From NCBI RefSeq assembly GCF_020520425.1, contig NC_079490.1, positions 124,392,715 through 124,456,714 of the forward strand: DNA of 64,000 nt, read 5' to 3'. Position 1 is the first letter of the stretch, and every line of letters begins with the position of its first letter. Below the pieces are notes generated by a model, which ran no database searches, had not been told where the DNA came from, and saw nothing but the letters and a program-made list of their open reading frames with translations. Both the position numbers and the translations under genes were made by a program. This document shows, one piece after another, positions 33,508-43,391 of the stretch. The stretch comes from Spinacia oleracea (lineage: Eukaryota > Streptophyta > Magnoliopsida > Caryophyllales > Amaranthaceae).

Positions 33508-34806
33508 CTATCCTAAAGCCTCGTACTAATCTATTATTCCACATTTAAGGGTAATTGGGTCGTTATAGTACATATTTAGGCAAAAATGACGTTTTCGAAC
33601 CCAACTTTGAACCAAAGAACCTAAGGAATGTTTTCAAACTTATTACATGTCTCATATGCATAGTTATAACTTTCTAAGCCTCGTAATAATCTATTATTCC
33701 ACATTTAAGGGTAATTGGGTCGTTATAGTACATATTTAGGCAAAAATGACATTTTCGAACCCAACTTTGAACCAAAGAACCTAAGGAATGTTTTCAAACT
33801 TATTACATGTCTCATATGCATAGTTATAACTTTCTAAGCCTCGTACTAATCTATTATTCCACATTTAAGGGTAATTGGGTCGTTATAGTACATATTTAGG
33901 CAAAAATGACATTTTCGAACCCAACTTTGAACCAAAGAACCTAAGGAATGTTTTCAAACTTATTACATTTCTCATATGCATAGTTATAACTTTCTAAGCC
34001 TCGTAATAATCTATTATTCCACATTTAAGGGTAATTGGGTCGTTATAGTACATATTTAGGCAAAAATGACATTTTCGAACCCAACTTTGAACCAAAGAAC
34101 CTAAGGAATGTTTTCAAACTTATTACATGTCTCATATGCATAGTTATAACTTTCTAAGCCTCGTACTAATCTATTATTCCACATTTAAGGGTAATTGGGT
34201 CGTTATAGTACATATTTAGGCAAAAATGACATTTTCGAACCCAACTTTGAACCAAAGAACCTAAGGAATGTTTTCAAACTTATTACATGTCTCATATGCA
34301 TAGTTATAACTTTCTAAGCCTCGTAATAATCTATTATTCCACATTTAAGGGTAATTGGGTCGTTATAGTACATATTTAGGCAAAAATGACATTTTCGAAC
34401 CCAACTTTGAACCAAAGAACCTAAGGAATGTTTTCAAACTTATTACATGTCTCATATGCATAGTTATAACTTTCTAAGCCTCGTAATAATCTATTATTCC
34501 ACATTTAAGGGTAATTGGGTCGTTATAGTACATATTTAGGCAAAAATGACATTTTCGAACCCAACTTTGAACCAAAGAACCTAAGGAATGTTTTCAAACT
34601 TATTACATGTCTCATATGCATAGTTATAACTTTCTAAGCCTCGTACTAATCTATTATTCCACATTTAAGGGTAATTGGGTCGTTATAGTACATATTTAGG
34701 CAAAAATGACATTTTCGAACCCAACTTTGAACCAAAGAACCTAAGGAATGTTTTCAAACTTATTACATGTCTCATATGCATAGTTATAACTTTCTAAGCC
34801 TCGTAC
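33508..34806. repeat. 160-bp tandem repeat, array 2 (about 8 copies)
   Basis: CTATTATTCCACATTTAAGG recurs at 33531, 33691, 33851, 34011, 34171, 34331, 34491 and 34651, exactly 160 apart. The monomer is clearly related to array 1 and in the same orientation (shared ACCAAAGAACCTAAGGAATG and CTCATATGCATAGTTATAAC) but differs in its left third. TCGTACTAAT and TCGTAATAAT variants alternate in most units, again a dimeric pattern. Confidence 0.97.
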
Positions 34807-34979
34807 CATACATCCAACTCCGATCCATTTTCAACCACTAGACCAAATTTTGTCAAAGGTTAGAATATAAACTAGGCTATTCATATCATTATAAATCCAA
34901 AATTTTGTAGCAAACCCAAAACATGATTTCATATATCACCTAAATTCATTTCATACCCAAAACTTCATTTCATAACTTT

Positions 34980-35330
34980 TAATTCAACAAAACCTAACAA
35001 CTAAAATTCAACAAAACCTAAATCCTAAAATGTACCCAATTAAAATTCAACTAAAATTCAACAAAACCTACAACTAAAATTCAACAAAACCTAAATCCTA
35101 AAATGTACCCAATTAAAATTCAACTAAAATTCAACAAAACCTACAACTAAAATTCAACAAAACCTAAATCCTAAAATGTACCCAATTAAAATTCAACAAA
35201 TAATATCAACCATTAAAATTCAATTATAATGCATAATTAAAATTCAATTATAATGTCCACAATTAAAATTAAAATGCACAATTAAAATTCAATAAATATC
35301 AAAATTAAAATTCAATACCTAAGAGAGGAG
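34980..35330. repeat. AT-rich tandem repeat, about 73-bp unit
   Basis: The unit AAATGTACCCAATTAAAATT recurs at about 35029, 35103 and 35176, with AATTCAACAAAACCTA between copies. It then decays into AATTAAAATTCAAT runs. Non-coding. Confidence 0.8.
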
Positions 35331-35700
35331 AGACTACAATGAACAAGGGCGGCTGAGTGGGCGGCGGCGTGAAGGAGTGAGTGGGCGGCGGCGTGAAGGA
35401 GTGAGTGGGCGGCAGCGTGGACGACTTCCTTGGCCGTGGGCGGCGGCTCTAAAAAGGGAGTACAGCAAGAAGGAGTGAAGCAGTGAAGTGCAGCGCAGTG
35501 AAGGGGCAGCGCAGTGAAGAAACGGCGGAAGGCACGGAAGGCGGCAGTGAAGCAACGACGGCAGGGTGAAGCCGCCGGTGAGACTCTAGCAGTGTTGGTG
35601 TTTGGTTTCGTTTGGGAGTGAAGCAGTGTTGGTTGTTTGTCGAGAAAAACCTAAGTCAGAATGAAGCTTGAAAGCAATTAAGCGTGAGCGCGAATTCGGA
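35331..35700 (-). other. CACTA 5' region with GC-rich short repeats
   Basis: Three near copies of GGGCGGCGGCGTGAAGGAGT lie at 35355-35420, followed by GAAG/GCAG-rich sequence. On the minus strand this is upstream of the gene traces, so it may have been promoter or leader. The 73-codon Arg/Leu-rich frame at 35555-35334 is a composition artefact. Confidence 0.4.
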
Positions 35701-35717
35701 AAAAAAAAATCAAAACA

Positions 35718-35920
35718 CATTTGCGTCGCAGCTTTATTAAACTGCGACGCAAATGACTCTAGGATGCCCCCCAGAGTCATTTGCGTCGCAGATTAGTAAA
35801 TCTGCGACGCACTTGATTGAGTTAATTGCGTCGCAGTTTTACTAATCTGCGACGCAAATGACTCTGGGGGGCATCCTAGAGTCATTTGCGTCGCAGTTTA
35901 ATAAAGCTGCGACGCAAATG
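35718..35920. repeat. 94-bp inverted repeat in the right subterminal region of the CACTA element
   Basis: 35718-35811 and 35827-35920 are reverse complements with one mismatch, around a 15-bp spacer. The words CATTTGCGTCGCAG and CTGCGACGCAAATG repeat inside each arm. The sequence differs from the left-end inverted repeat, but the design and the CGTCGCA word are the same. Confidence 0.93.
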
Positions 35921-36771
35921 ACTAAATTTTATGCTAAAATTTGTCATTTGCGTCACATGTTCAGAATGGCGTGGCAAATGCGGGGATGCAAATAAGCCTT
36001 TTTCCACTAGTGTTGGGTCGAAATCGTATATCGTATCGCGAATATTCGTAAGCTGGGTGAAACGAATAATCGTATTGTATGACGGTGATTCTTCGTATAC
36101 GATACGATAAATAATAGCCTTAAGGCGTTAGTCGCGAATACCAGCCGAATTGGAGTTGTCGGCCCGTCGAGCCAAGCACGCATGCGCGCAAGGCCCAACA
36201 AGCCAGCGAGTTTGCAACGCAGCAAGCAAGCCAGCCCGGGGCATGCCAGCGAGCATAACCGCACAGCAACACAGCAGCGAGCACGCAAGGCCCACAGCCC
36301 ATGCTGCTCGGCAGCGCGCGCTGTGGGCTTCGGCCTGCAGTTTGTTGGCTGGGCGGGGGCTTGTGCTCGTGTGGGATGTGGTCGGTCAAGGCCTTTTGGT
36401 CTTGGCTGGTTACATTAATAATATAATTAGGTTATTATATTTTACCACACACACACACAATTAGTTTTCCAAGTGACCAAAATCTAATTCATAAATTACG
36501 TTCTTCAGTTTTTCTCTCTGCTCAAAAACTGTTCATCCTGAACAACAAAAATCTTGTGCGTTGTCTAAGCTACAATAATCAAGCCGGGTCTGTACGTGCC
36601 GGTGAACCAAATAGAGGAACGACAAGTGGATTTCTTTGTTCATGTTCGTTGATACAATACTCGGGAAAACACGCTTCAAATGTAAGTATGCTTAAATTGT
36701 GCTTTATACATGTTTCCTGGCGTTGGGGATGTTCCGCACATGTTATGTATGTTTAACTGTATTCCCCTACA

Positions 36772-36960
36772 TCACTATGGGTACTTCAATTCCCTCGGGT
36801 TCTTTCAACTTTAACTTCTCTAAGATACCCTTTGATATAAAAGAATAAGTCGCACCAGAATCAAATAGTACTTTGACTAAAACGGAGTTAATAGAAAAGG
36901 TACCAGCTATGACGTCAAACGAGGTTTCAGCTTCCTGCCTAGTGATTATATTCAGCTTTC
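36772..36960 (-). pseudogene. Tekay protease, N-terminal part
   Basis: Reads NIITRQEAETSFDVIAGTF, then VKVLFDSGATYSFISKG with the aspartic protease motif DSGA (about 36872-36843), and runs to EGIEVPIV, where copia A is inserted. The frame continues at 12609 as PAGEIVKCTKI, so the two halves fit. Gag and protease are in different frames here because of a small frame change near 36955. Confidence 0.88.
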
Positions 36961-38110
36961 CTTGGGCAACTCCTTTGTTATAGCCACCTCCATTGGCATT
37001 TCCATTGGTGTTTCGATTCCCATTCTGCTGATAGTTTTTCCCCCAGACTTTCCATTACTCTGGCCATTGTTGCCATTGTTACCATTTTGGTAGCCCTTTT
37101 GGTTTCCACCATTATTTCCTCCATTCCGGTTGTTGTTCTGGCGGTTGCCTTGGTTGGGTTTCCCATTCTTGGCCCAACACTCAAATTCTCTATGGCCTAG
37201 TTTCTCACAGAACCTACAAACAACTGGGTTTCCATTACAGTCTTGACCTGGGTGATTATTATGGCAACGTCTACACTCATAGACTCTCGTTCCATTCCCT
37301 GCAGACTGGTTGTTATTCCCATTGTTGTTGTTGTGGAAGTTGTTTCTGTTTCCACTATGATTTCCCTTAAACAGGAAGTGATTATTCCCTTTGTTCTTCT
37401 TAAAGTTTCTATGATTCTGTTGGCCACCACCTTGATTTTGGTTACCAACATCCTTCCTCTTTTCACCAACTCCATTTCTCCTTTGCTGCAGACCATACAG
37501 ATGGGCAGCTTTCCCGTACAGGGTGTCAAGATAGGTAAAGGTCTCTCCAGCAAGCATCCTTTGCAAATCCATAGTTAATCCACTCTCAAATCTCTGAGCT
37601 CTAAGCTCCTCCGTTGCCACCACATCAGGTGCAAACCTAGACAGTTTTATGAACTTGGAATAGTATTCCGTTACAGACATCCCTTCCATCCTTAACTCGA
37701 TGAACTCTTGGGCTTTCTTCTTTTTCAGATATGGTGGATAAAACTTGTTTCTCAAGGCAACTTTGAATGATTCCCATCCAAATCCAGGTGTAGCTCTCAA
37801 AGCATTCTCACACCTTTGCCACCACAAATCAGCTTCTCCCCTAGGTAATACACAGCACTATTAACCCTAAGGTCTTCTGGGCAATTCACAGCTAGTATAA
37901 GCTTATCGAACTCTCTTAGCCAGTTCTCAAGTACAGTTGGGTCTACTTCCCCTTGATACAAAGGAGGCTTACTCTGGGCCACCTTCTTAAATATTTCACC
38001 AGCTGGATCAAGTCCTTGATTATTTCTATTCTGTGCTAAGTTCTACACTACTTCAGCTAGTTGCCTGACCACATCGGCAATACCTTGGGTAGTCTTGTCC
38101 CTTCTCCTAA
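36952..38110 (-). pseudogene. gag: Tekay gag with two zinc knuckles
   Basis: N-terminal part 38110-37830 (GEVDPTVLENWLREFDKLIL), then a frame change near 37835, then 37827-36952 without a stop: WWQRCENALRATPGFGWESF, FIKLSRFAPDVVATEELRAQ and MDLQRMLAGETFTYLDTLYG. A long Asn/Gly/Gln-rich stretch follows, then CRRCHNNHPGQDC and CRFCEKLGHREFEC, two CCHC-type zinc knuckles that bind RNA. A TAG near 38043 and the frame change disable it. Gag forms the particle and selects genomic RNA. Preservation of the 291-codon frame suggests a fairly recent insertion. Confidence 0.92.
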
Positions 38111-38546
38111 ATAAGACAAAAGGCTAGCTTTAACAATTGGGTTGGACACCACCTTGCTAAAGCATTGCACTAACGAGTCACACAATAGCACAAATTATGC
38201 ACCAATAATTTCGGACCCTTAATGCAAGATTGGCGCCTATCCTTGGGCCAATTCTCGGTTTAATTCATGTCACAACGTTTAAGTGGTGAAGAATTGAACC
38301 ACCTTGCATGCAAGTACGATTTCATTAAAGAAATACATCAAATTGTTTTGTGATAATCGCTCAAAGAAAACATAAAATTTGGATTAGAGGTAATAAAAAA
38401 AATTCTAAACTTTTATTGCTTCATCCGTTGGATAGTACTTTATTCGAGAAACCACAAAACGAATTTCTAAAACCATAAATAGTAGCTTGCTACTTTATTA
38501 CTCCACTAAGATAAGCATTAGCTATTACATTAGAAAAGTATAAATG

Positions 38547-39200
38547 TTATTCTACTAGCCAACCTCCCCTACAGACTTGTGGAGAGCGATCATGGTCTTC
38601 AAAGTCATCCATGTCTTCCTCCGGATCGGATTCATACTCCATATCCTCATTATTCTGCTGTAGCTCACTGTTTACTTCATCATTTGTTTCAGGCTCAACT
38701 TTAGTGTAACTATAAATCTCAATAGTGGGTTCAGGAATAATAGGATTAGGGTTTTCAATCTCAACAACATCATCATCACTGTCCTCATCCATAAGGGTTT
38801 CCGTATCACTACTAAATTATGTGTGGGTTGATACTTTCCACCATCTTACCATCCTCAAAACATTGCTCCGCCATCTCTAGAATAGTGGTCATAATCTCCA
38901 TGTCATACCTCCACCTACCATCTGGAGTACCATACTTGAAGTAATTAGGAAGGCCAATGTCAGTATGCATGTCATGGAATTGTTGCTTCAAACTTATATA
39001 TGGGTTCCTATGGGGCAAACAGTGAATAACCGTTTCGGCCATTACATCCTTCTTCCTTAGTACAGGCAATTTCTTGACCGTAGCAAAATAGTTGCAAGCA
39101 AACTCAATCTTCTGTACGTAAATGTACAGGGTCTCACACTCTAGCTTCTCTAGGTGTCCTAGGTTAGGAACTTTGAAAGCAACATCTTAGTCCTGAAAGT
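38547..39200 (-). pseudogene. Unrecognised ORF between 5' LTR and gag of the Tekay element
   Basis: I do not recognise this protein. From about 39189 a minus-strand frame reads DVAFKVPNLGHLEKLECETL, then YFATVKKLPVLRKKDVMAET, HCLPHRNPYISLKQQFHDM, DGRWRYDMEIMTTILEMAEQ and GKMVESINPH. A one-base shift at about 38812 leads into MDEDSDDDVVEIENPNPIIP and a strongly acidic Asp/Glu/Asn-rich tail ending CRGGWLVE at 38547. The shape, a folded-looking 120-residue part plus an acidic tail of 80, is that of a real protein rather than chance. A TTTCAG just before 39190 could be a splice acceptor, so an upstream exon in the leader is possible. It lies 440 bases upstream of gag on the same strand. Confidence 0.45.
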
Positions 39201-39979
39201 ACACAACTAAGAGTCTTACTAACGTTCCAAAGCAAAGTAAGTTCGTGAAGCCATACAATTTCAATGCACACATATATGCTTAATCATGAATCGTGATGCA
39301 ATTAATCACATAAAGCAACATAAAACATGATCAAACTTAAAGGCATAAGCATACAATTAGTACTTAACACTTAGCACTTAATCACATGCATACTTAAATT
39401 AAATGCATACTTAATCTAAATATTACCCTTCTTAGTCTACCCTTTCTCACTTAGAAATAAGAATAATTTTCGAAATTAATTAAATAAATAACTCCAAATA
39501 TAAGCGAAATTATTAAAATTAAAATCGAATAATTTAATTAATTAATCCGATTATTTTCCGAAATAAATAAATAAATAATTCGGAAAAATAAATGTTTTTA
39601 TTTTTTTTGAAAAATTCGGAAAATTCGAATAAATTATTATTATTTTTTTTGGAAAAATTCGGAAAAAGAATCAAAAAAGAAAAGAAATTCGGAATTTTCC
39701 AAAATTTAATTTGAATTTATTCGAATTTAATAAATCCGAAAAAAAATATTAAACAAATCATTAAATTTTCAAATAACTCTAAATAATTGGTTTTTAACTT
39801 TTCGAAATATTGAGTACTCAAAAATAACATTTTGACTTTAGGAAAAAAATATTCGAAAATCCTAAAATTCCGCAAATCCTACTCAAATAGTATGAATTAC
39901 TATCAAGTAGTTTTTTAAATCGTAGTTTAAGGATTTACCACTTTGCACTATTAATTAATGCAAAGCGGGTCTCAAACTA
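39201..39979 (-). other. Tekay leader, AT-rich
   Basis: Very AT-rich with AATTCGGAAAA-type runs (39450-39760). No ORF or structure beyond low complexity is seen. 38111-38546 between gag and the extra ORF is likewise empty. Confidence 0.5.
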
Positions 39980-39999
39980 GAGCTCTGCAAATACTACTT
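39980..39999 (-). other. Primer-binding site of the Tekay element (decayed)
   Basis: On the minus strand the LTR end TTACA is followed by AAGTAGTATTTGCAGAGCTC, which resembles the iMet-type TGGTATCAGAGC site with an inserted TG and a G-to-A change. Confidence 0.5.
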
Positions 40000-42912
40000 T
40001 GTAATACCCTGGTAATTCCTTATATTTATAATTACCTTTTTCCGACTAATATAAAAGAATTACCAAGATATTACCGCCACCGTGATAACGGCTAAGGCTC
40101 TTTACCAGAATTACGCAGCGGGACTAACTTTCAAAATATATTAAATAGTTAATGGTCATAAAACAACTTGGAACCATCAAGGCCCAAACCAACATTAAAT
40201 AGTTTAGAAAATCCATTAACTAATAATTAAAGTAGTAATAGTGATAGTCATGACAAAAATTCAAAATAGAGTTTATAAATGCGAAAGATGAAATAGTCTC
40301 TCAACACTATTCCCATGATAACTTCTCCCGCAAGTTATCTCTACCAACCTGCTTATTGAAAACTACTCCCCAACAATGCAAGTGCAATGATGGATCATCA
40401 TAGGGTCATTAAGGCGAAGGCCATGACCGAAAGACATGAAGCACGAAGTCAGCATAAGCTGAGTACGAACAAGCTAGATTGAAATCCTAGTCTAACATGC
40501 TTCACTCAACAATAAAGATAATCCACATGCAAAAGCCATTCAAGTAAACCAATTAATCATGAAGACATACTCGAGACTTGACACGACTCTTAACTCATAT
40601 ATTAATAAGAATTTAGCTTCGAACGGGTATTACACAAAACCACTGAAGGAATAACAAGACCACTGTGGGAAACTGAGGGTGTTGGGAGCCCACCAAGCAC
40701 CAAATAAAATAGAGTCGGGCTTTCTACCGACAGTCGGACCATACCGACGGAATTCCTGCGCATTTTATAAGCGAATAACCAAAAGAATGAAACAACGTCT
40801 TGTATCATTCAAGGAGTACGAGTTTCTCCGACGCGATTCCCCCCATTGTTCATACTCAAGGTATATACGTTCCAAGAGTTTTGAAGCTCATTCGGGTTAC
40901 ACTTTACGTTAATTAGTATGTTATATATGTTCAAGACTCAACCCAAAGACATAACTCACCAGTTATTCAACAATTACACAAATAGATAATTAAACAATGA
41001 CACTTCATTTTAATCCTTTAGGACTTGTGATCAAACATAGGACTCAAGTTAAATTACTCCATTGTTCCTTCTCAAAACATTATTTGAGATAACCCGGCAT
41101 TGCCTGTTAACAAGTGGGATGTGCCCTTAGCACGAATAGTCCTTAGTTCAATTCACATAAACTTCTTAAATGTATTCTACATTGCGGTAGAATAAACGGT
41201 GCACTGAGGCAATATTCAATAGGCTCATGTATGCTAGACATCCCGTACAATAGCATAATCATAATAACTTGCATGCGAAACACTCATACATGCATATTAA
41301 TTTGAACAACATGCTTGACATAATTCAACGATTATAAAAGTCCATAACATCATAGTTCAACAGAATCTATAAAGCATTAATCAATCCATAACATGCTCAT
41401 TCACATAGATTCAATAACAATTCTCAGCATGCTTGTTCACATGTCAAACATGAATTCTCAACACTTAAGTTCGCATGATTCACAATCAATATACTTCATA
41501 AAGTCCTCATGGGATAGGTGGTCACCCTAGTCTTGTACGTACCTGGAATACCTAAGTACGAGGGCCACTGTGCGAATCAGGACTCAAGCTAGAAATAAAC
41601 TCCTATAAACACAAAGGATAAACTTAATTATTATTCATGTTTACTAAATTTCCAGCAACTATTTAAAAATCTAAAACCCTTGGTTTTTTTAGAAATTAAT
41701 CGTTATTCGTTAATTTAATAGTCTCAAATAGTCAACTCAAGTCCTAGTACAAAAACATTAACTTTTTGGCCTTAAAATCATTAAAAATAAACACTTTAAG
41801 CTTTATAATAAATCTGAAAATTTAAGTTGATTCCCATAATTTAAATCGTCATTAAATTATGTGAATCAATCGCTTGAACACTTGGAATTAAAATCCTACT
41901 AATAGGTCATTAATAAAACCATGTTTTGACCTTAAAAATTGACACATTAATAAATCATTAAATCTGAAAATTATAATTCTTTTGAATTAAAATCAATCTC
42001 ATCAATTCAAATACGAAACATTAAAACACGGTGTTCACAAACGTTCCCAGCAATTTAAATAATCCAAAACAATTAAATAATCGTAATTACATAATTTAAA
42101 AAACTGAATTTGGAAAAGTTAAAAGTATACGGATTTGATTAACAACAACAACAACACACACACACACACACGGTTTGTGGTGCGTGTGTGGCTTCGACGC
42201 AAAGCAACAGTAGCACGAGCAACAGCAGCGCGACACCGGTAGGCGGGTGTGCGTTGTGGGTGAGGGCGGGGTGTGCTGCGGCGAGGGCGAGAGTTGGGCG
42301 CACGTGCTCGGCACAAGCAGCAACAACGCACAGCGTTGTGCGCGTCGGGCTGCAAGGGCGAGAGCGAGAGCGAGTGTGCGCATGAGGCGCGGCAAGGCAG
42401 GCACGGTGCGCGCATAAGGCAACGCACGAGGCTGGGGCTGTGCGGGTTGGCAGCGAGCAAAGGTAACACTCGTTGCTTGGGGCCGAAGGAATGGGCAGAT
42501 GAAAGAAAAGGAGAGAGAGGGAGAGGGAGTTAAGAAAATTTTGTGGGGATTTAATGAGGGGTGTATTTATAGTTTTTCCTCCCCTCATGGGCTAGGTTTT
42601 GGAGTTTTGAGTTGGGCTTGCTTACGGGCATAACTAAAATTAACTCCTTACAAGCCTTGTTGGATTTGACAATGAAATTGGACTGAGCTTAGATTAGAAT
42701 TAAATTCTTTTTCAAAATACGACCCAACAATTCCCGAATAAATAAACTCGTTTAATTTTTTTAATAAAAATCCGGTTTTCGTAAATAATTAATAAATAAG
42801 TTATTTAAAAATAAAATACTTTTAATTCTCATTAAGTGGAATTAAATTCGTAAAAATATTTATAAATACAATAAAATATATTTATAAATTACGAAAAATA
42901 CGAGGTATTACA
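40000..42912 (-). repeat. 5' LTR of the Tekay element (2913 bp)
   Basis: On the plus strand TGTAATACCCTGG to CGAGGTATTACA. It is the same family as 6140-9060 with many scattered differences and small indels. TATA-like CTATAAATA at 42572-42564 (minus). CA microsatellite at about 42150-42172 and GC-rich block at 42180-42490 downstream of the TATA box, so inside the transcribed part. Frames in the GC block are artefacts. Confidence 0.92.
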
Positions 42913-43391
42913 TGAGGCGTGTTTAAGGGTTTTGAATCAAATGAAGTGGCACTCCTAAAAGACCCTAAATCGGTGATTTTAGATGCATGAGGTTTGAATG
43001 ATGCTTCTAGGGGTTAGGTTTCCTAGTTGGAGGCTAATGGTTTTGGCAAATCTAGAATTCGAGGTTAGCCATTCAAGCGTGCAAAGACGCCCACACAATG
43101 CACAAATAGCACGTTGTCACACTAACATGGATATGAATACGACATGCAAAGTTCTCAACCTAAGGTCAGTCTAAGTTTTGTATGATGCAAGTGGTCGGCT
43201 TTGGGTGTCAAAAGGGTGCTTGACTAAGGGGCGGATCCGGCAACAACTAGTTCACCTCCTCAAAGTGGAGGTGTTGGTTGGCGGACGACTTCCATACTTG
43301 ACGTCAGGAACGTCAAGAAAATGTCAAGTTTCGGTAGGTGCGGAAATGGACACACACTTTGGTCAGGAACCGTATTGAGAGTCACCATTTC
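42913..43391 (-). other. Tat-type leader fragment between two insertions
   Basis: Part of the older minus-strand Tat element, between the Tekay 5' LTR and the solo LTR. A 66-codon frame (43178-43378) is not recognisable. It includes the GACGTCAGGAACGTCAAG imperfect palindrome near 43299. Confidence 0.4.

Larger units (their letters stand above)
28927..36012 (-). mobile_element. CACTA (En/Spm) DNA transposon, 7.1 kb, with decayed transposase and Ulp1 genes
   Basis: Ends are CACTAGTGGAAAAAGG and its exact complement CCTTTTTCCACTAGTG, flanked by the 3-bp duplication TTG (28924-28926 and 36013-36015), as expected for CACTA elements. Both subterminal regions (28940-29400 and 35715-35990) are packed with CATTTGCGTCGCA-type words in both orientations, the usual binding sites for a TNPA-like protein. 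Gene traces are on the minus strand: a Ptta/En/Spm transposase domain (32539-31628) and a Ulp1-type protease end (about 30150-29665). More than half of the interior is tandem repeat. Stops make it non-autonomous. Confidence 0.92.
12610..36771 (+). mobile_element. Copia A: Ty1/copia retrotransposon complex with three LTRs
   Basis: It starts TGAAGGAAATATGTCC and ends CCCCTACA, and is flanked by the 5-bp duplication TCACT (12605-12609 and 36772-36776). The outer boundary is therefore one insertion, into the Tekay protease. Inside are LTR1 (12610-13677), a partial interior (13678-26041, itself split by copia B), LTR2 (26042-27074), a second partial interior beginning inside reverse transcriptase (27075-28642), and LTR3 (28643-36771, split by the CACTA element). 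LTR1 and LTR3 resemble each other more than either resembles LTR2 in the GC-rich block. That fits an outer element plus a second copy of the same family nested in it, with loss of sequence between LTR1 and the inner 5' LTR. Confidence 0.88.
28643..36771 (+). repeat. LTR3 of copia A (outer 3' LTR), split by the CACTA element
   Basis: TGAAGGAAATATGTCC at 28643; after the CACTA element (28927-36012) and its duplicated TTG it resumes at 36016 and ends CCCCTACA at 36771. Without the insertion it is about 1040 bp. The ends agree with LTR1 and the TCACT duplication pairs the two. Confidence 0.9.
6140..42912 (-). mobile_element. Tekay-type (Del) chromovirus, Ty3/gypsy, interrupted by copia A
   Basis: Two about 2.9-kb LTRs (6140-9060 and 40000-42912) of one family bracket gag, protease, reverse transcriptase, RNase H, integrase and a chromodomain remnant, all on the minus strand in the order PR-RT-RH-INT-CHD. 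Flanks are TGACG (6135-6139) and TGAGG (42913-42917), a target duplication with one mismatch. Removing 12610-36771 and one TCACT copy restores continuity inside the protease. The restored element is about 12.6 kb. Stops and frameshifts in gag and pol make it non-autonomous now. The lineage call rests on the YIGPYEILERIGKVAYRL integrase end and the following chromodomain-like segment. Confidence 0.88.

Noticed and set aside
30272..34806. Possible CRISPR array because of regular direct repeats
   Set aside because: Units are 160 bp, contiguous and without unique spacers; it is a tandem satellite-like repeat in plant DNA.
35334..35555. 73-codon Arg/Leu/Pro-rich minus-strand frame
   Set aside because: Comes from three copies of a GC-rich 24-base repeat in the CACTA 5' region; no domain.
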